Shown piece after piece: positions 30,490-34,367 of a DNA stretch of 34,367 bases. Origin of the DNA: Obelidium mucronatum. Taxonomy: Eukaryota > Chytridiomycota > Chytridiomycetes > Chytridiales > Chytriomycetaceae. The DNA is taken from positions 1 to 34,367 of the forward strand of contig JAIVFH010000277.1 in assembly GCA_025765595.1 (NCBI GenBank), given 5' to 3'. Made by a program: the position numbers and the translations under genes. Within the stretch, counting starts at the first letter, position 1. Each line of letters starts with the position of its first letter. Under the pieces are notes generated by a model, which was not told the DNA's origin, made no database searches, and was given only the letters and a program-made list of their open reading frames with translations.

Positions 30490-31848
30490 ATGCTTGCGCT
30501 GGCATTGCTCTACTCTGTATTCATCCATTTGATTTCAGCATGTCCGAGCAACTGCCTGGTAGGAGGAGACGCCAACCACCTCAGTGTGGTGGAGCAATGG
30601 GACACTACGGGGAACCGGCACCCAACAGTCTTCTTGCACGGTCTGATGGGATTCGGTGAAGCGCAACCAATTCTTGGATTCTTAAACTACTGGGGGGGAT
30701 CCACTCAGAATATCCTTCACACGCTTCGTGAAAAAGGGCACACTATCGTTGCCCCGAGTATGGGCCCACTCTCTTCCAACTGGGAACGTGCCTGCGAGGT
30801 GTATGCCCAACTTTCTGGCAGCTTGACCGACTATGGTGTTGCAAGAAGCCAGCAATTTGGTCACAAGCGTTTCGGCTTGAACCATACTGGAAAACCTCCC
30901 CTCGTTCCCGGGTTTATGCAAGAATCAAACAAGATCAAAATCAATCTCGTTGGCCACTCCATGGGCGGAACGACTGCCCGGCTTCTGGTCCACCTGCTGA
31001 AGTTCGGCTCTCCTCAAGAAATGGAAGCTTGTGTTCAAGCCAATGTCGTCTGTTCACCCCTCTTCTGGACAAACAAAACACAATCTTACGTAAACGGAGT
31101 CTTTTCCGTCTCTGGAGTTCATCAAGGAAGCACCTACAGCGATTTCTTGCAATCCTCAGATTTATGCTTGAACTTTTTCAAGAGAATGATTCTTGCAATG
31201 ATTGGAGCAAATAACTCAAACAATCTGAAACTCTATGACTTACAACTTGATCATTGGGGCATGGAGCGGCAATCCTCCTCCGAAAATATTCACCAGTATT
31301 TTGAACGTCTCAAGAAATCAAAATGGGCCAACAGCAAGTCAAACGCAATGTTTGACATAAGTGTTCAAGCATTGAGCGATCCGTTGATCTCATTTGTTCA
31401 AAACTCTCCGGATACAACCTACTTTTCTATTAATGGTATCGCAACCGCATTTGACGGGCGCAATGCGAATCCAACCGGGGATATGCTGATTTTCCTTGTG
31501 CCAACTTCAGTTATTATTGGATCCTATTCCAACTCATCCCTCCCAATCTTGACCCAGACTTACTCTCCAATGGAATGGCGACAGAATGATGGACTCGTTA
31601 TGCAAGCTTCGTCTCGTGGACCGGTTTCTGGTTTTGTCTCATTTCCGATAAACATGCTAAGTGACAATCCTGGAGATTTAGCTGTCTCGGTACCAAAAAA
31701 ACAACCTGCCAAGGGAGTTTACAATTTTGTTGGAAGCTGGAAAGGCGCAGATCATTTTGCTACCAATGGTATCCAAGATCTTATTCCAGGCCTCCGTGAT
31801 AACCTCTATATCAATATAATGACACTGCTTGCTTCTTTGTCTCCATGA
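30490..31848 (+). CDS. Secreted triacylglycerol lipase, copy 2
   Basis: This is a single exon of 452 aa, the tandem paralogue of the lipase at 28882-30225; most positions agree by eye. Signal peptide MLALALLYSVFIHLISACPS. The mature N-terminus has an extra CPSNC pair that could form a disulfide absent from copy 1. Catalytic residues are Ser157 (GHSMGG), Asp367 (QNDGLV) and His422 (GADHFA). GHKRFGLNHTGKP and TYFSINGIAT are conserved. The frame is open upstream to 30331 but without an ATG, so the start at 30490 is well supported. The 3' end converges on the C1-THF synthase gene with only 55 bp between the two stops. Confidence 0.88.
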   Translation: MLALALLYSVFIHLISACPSNCLVGGDANHLSVVEQWDTTGNRHPTVFLHGLMGFGEAQPILGFLNYWGGSTQNILHTLREKGHTIVAPSMGPLSSNWERACEVYAQLSGSLTDYGVARSQQFGHKRFGLNHTGKPPLVPGFMQESNKIKINLVGHSMGGTTARLLVHLLKFGSPQEMEACVQANVVCSPLFWTNKTQSYVNGVFSVSGVHQGSTYSDFLQSSDLCLNFFKRMILAMIGANNSNNLKLYDLQLDHWGMERQSSSENIHQYFERLKKSKWANSKSNAMFDISVQALSDPLISFVQNSPDTTYFSINGIATAFDGRNANPTGDMLIFLVPTSVIIGSYSNSSLPILTQTYSPMEWRQNDGLVMQASSRGPVSGFVSFPINMLSDNPGDLAVSVPKKQPAKGVYNFVGSWKGADHFATNGIQDLIPGLRDNLYINIMTLLASLSP

Positions 31849-31903
31849 AATTTATTAAATTAAAACATGACCTCTTTGAAATTGCACCTTTATTTTAATG
31901 CAC

Positions 31904-34367
<2,464 letters not shown>

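Overview
This window is eukaryotic nuclear DNA, most likely from a fungus. Host genes carry short GT-AG introns (mostly 50-90 nt), intergenic gaps are small, poly-A/T tracts are common, and several products are typical of fungi: a Cho2-type phosphatidylethanolamine methyltransferase, a Num1/Mcp5-type cortical PH protein and a trifunctional C1-tetrahydrofolate synthase. A zoosporic (chytrid-like) lineage is my guess from the gene mix; it is not proven by the sequence.

Layout. (1) 206-5212 is a complete mobile element: 402-bp terminal inverted repeats (IRs) ending in TAGGC, flanked by a 9-bp direct repeat GTTTAAAGG (197-205 and 5213-5221). It holds two convergent intronless ORFs, a RecQ-like helicase (+) and a DUF6589-like putative transposase (-). 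(2) 5834-7877 is a plus-strand Num1/Mcp5-like coiled-coil and PH protein. (3) From 8.0 to 24.06 kb nearly everything is on the minus strand: PIF1-type helicase A, a small coiled-coil protein, CHO2, PIF1 helicase B, an ankyrin-repeat protein, a secreted ricin-B-fold lectin, PIF1 helicase C and an ADAL-type adenosine/N6-methyl-AMP deaminase. (4) From 24.09 to 31.85 kb genes are on the plus strand: a 983-aa protein with an N-terminal Toll/interleukin-1 receptor (Toll/IL-1R) domain and a Cys/His cluster, a CTR copper transporter with a Cys-rich ectodomain, and two tandem secreted lipases of the bacterial (staphylococcal) family. (5) 31904 to the window end is the minus-strand C1-THF synthase, cut at its N-terminus.

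The most interesting items are the RecQ/DUF6589 element, whose long IR may supply a shared promoter and perhaps a shared N-terminal leader, and the fungal Toll/IL-1R-domain protein. The latter starts only 30 bp from the divergent deaminase, whose stop lies 6 bp before the start codon of PIF1-C. Three PIF1 paralogues lie within 15 kb. B and C share nearly all intron positions, including a 26-nt microexon, while A has lost most introns.

Several conserved genes (CHO2, C1-THF synthase, the ankyrin gene) contain 1-2-nt frame breaks in conserved stretches, while the other genes have none. These may be assembly errors or real decay, so coordinates and exon joins there are approximate. Exon boundaries elsewhere were placed by hand from splice signals, reading phase and family conservation.
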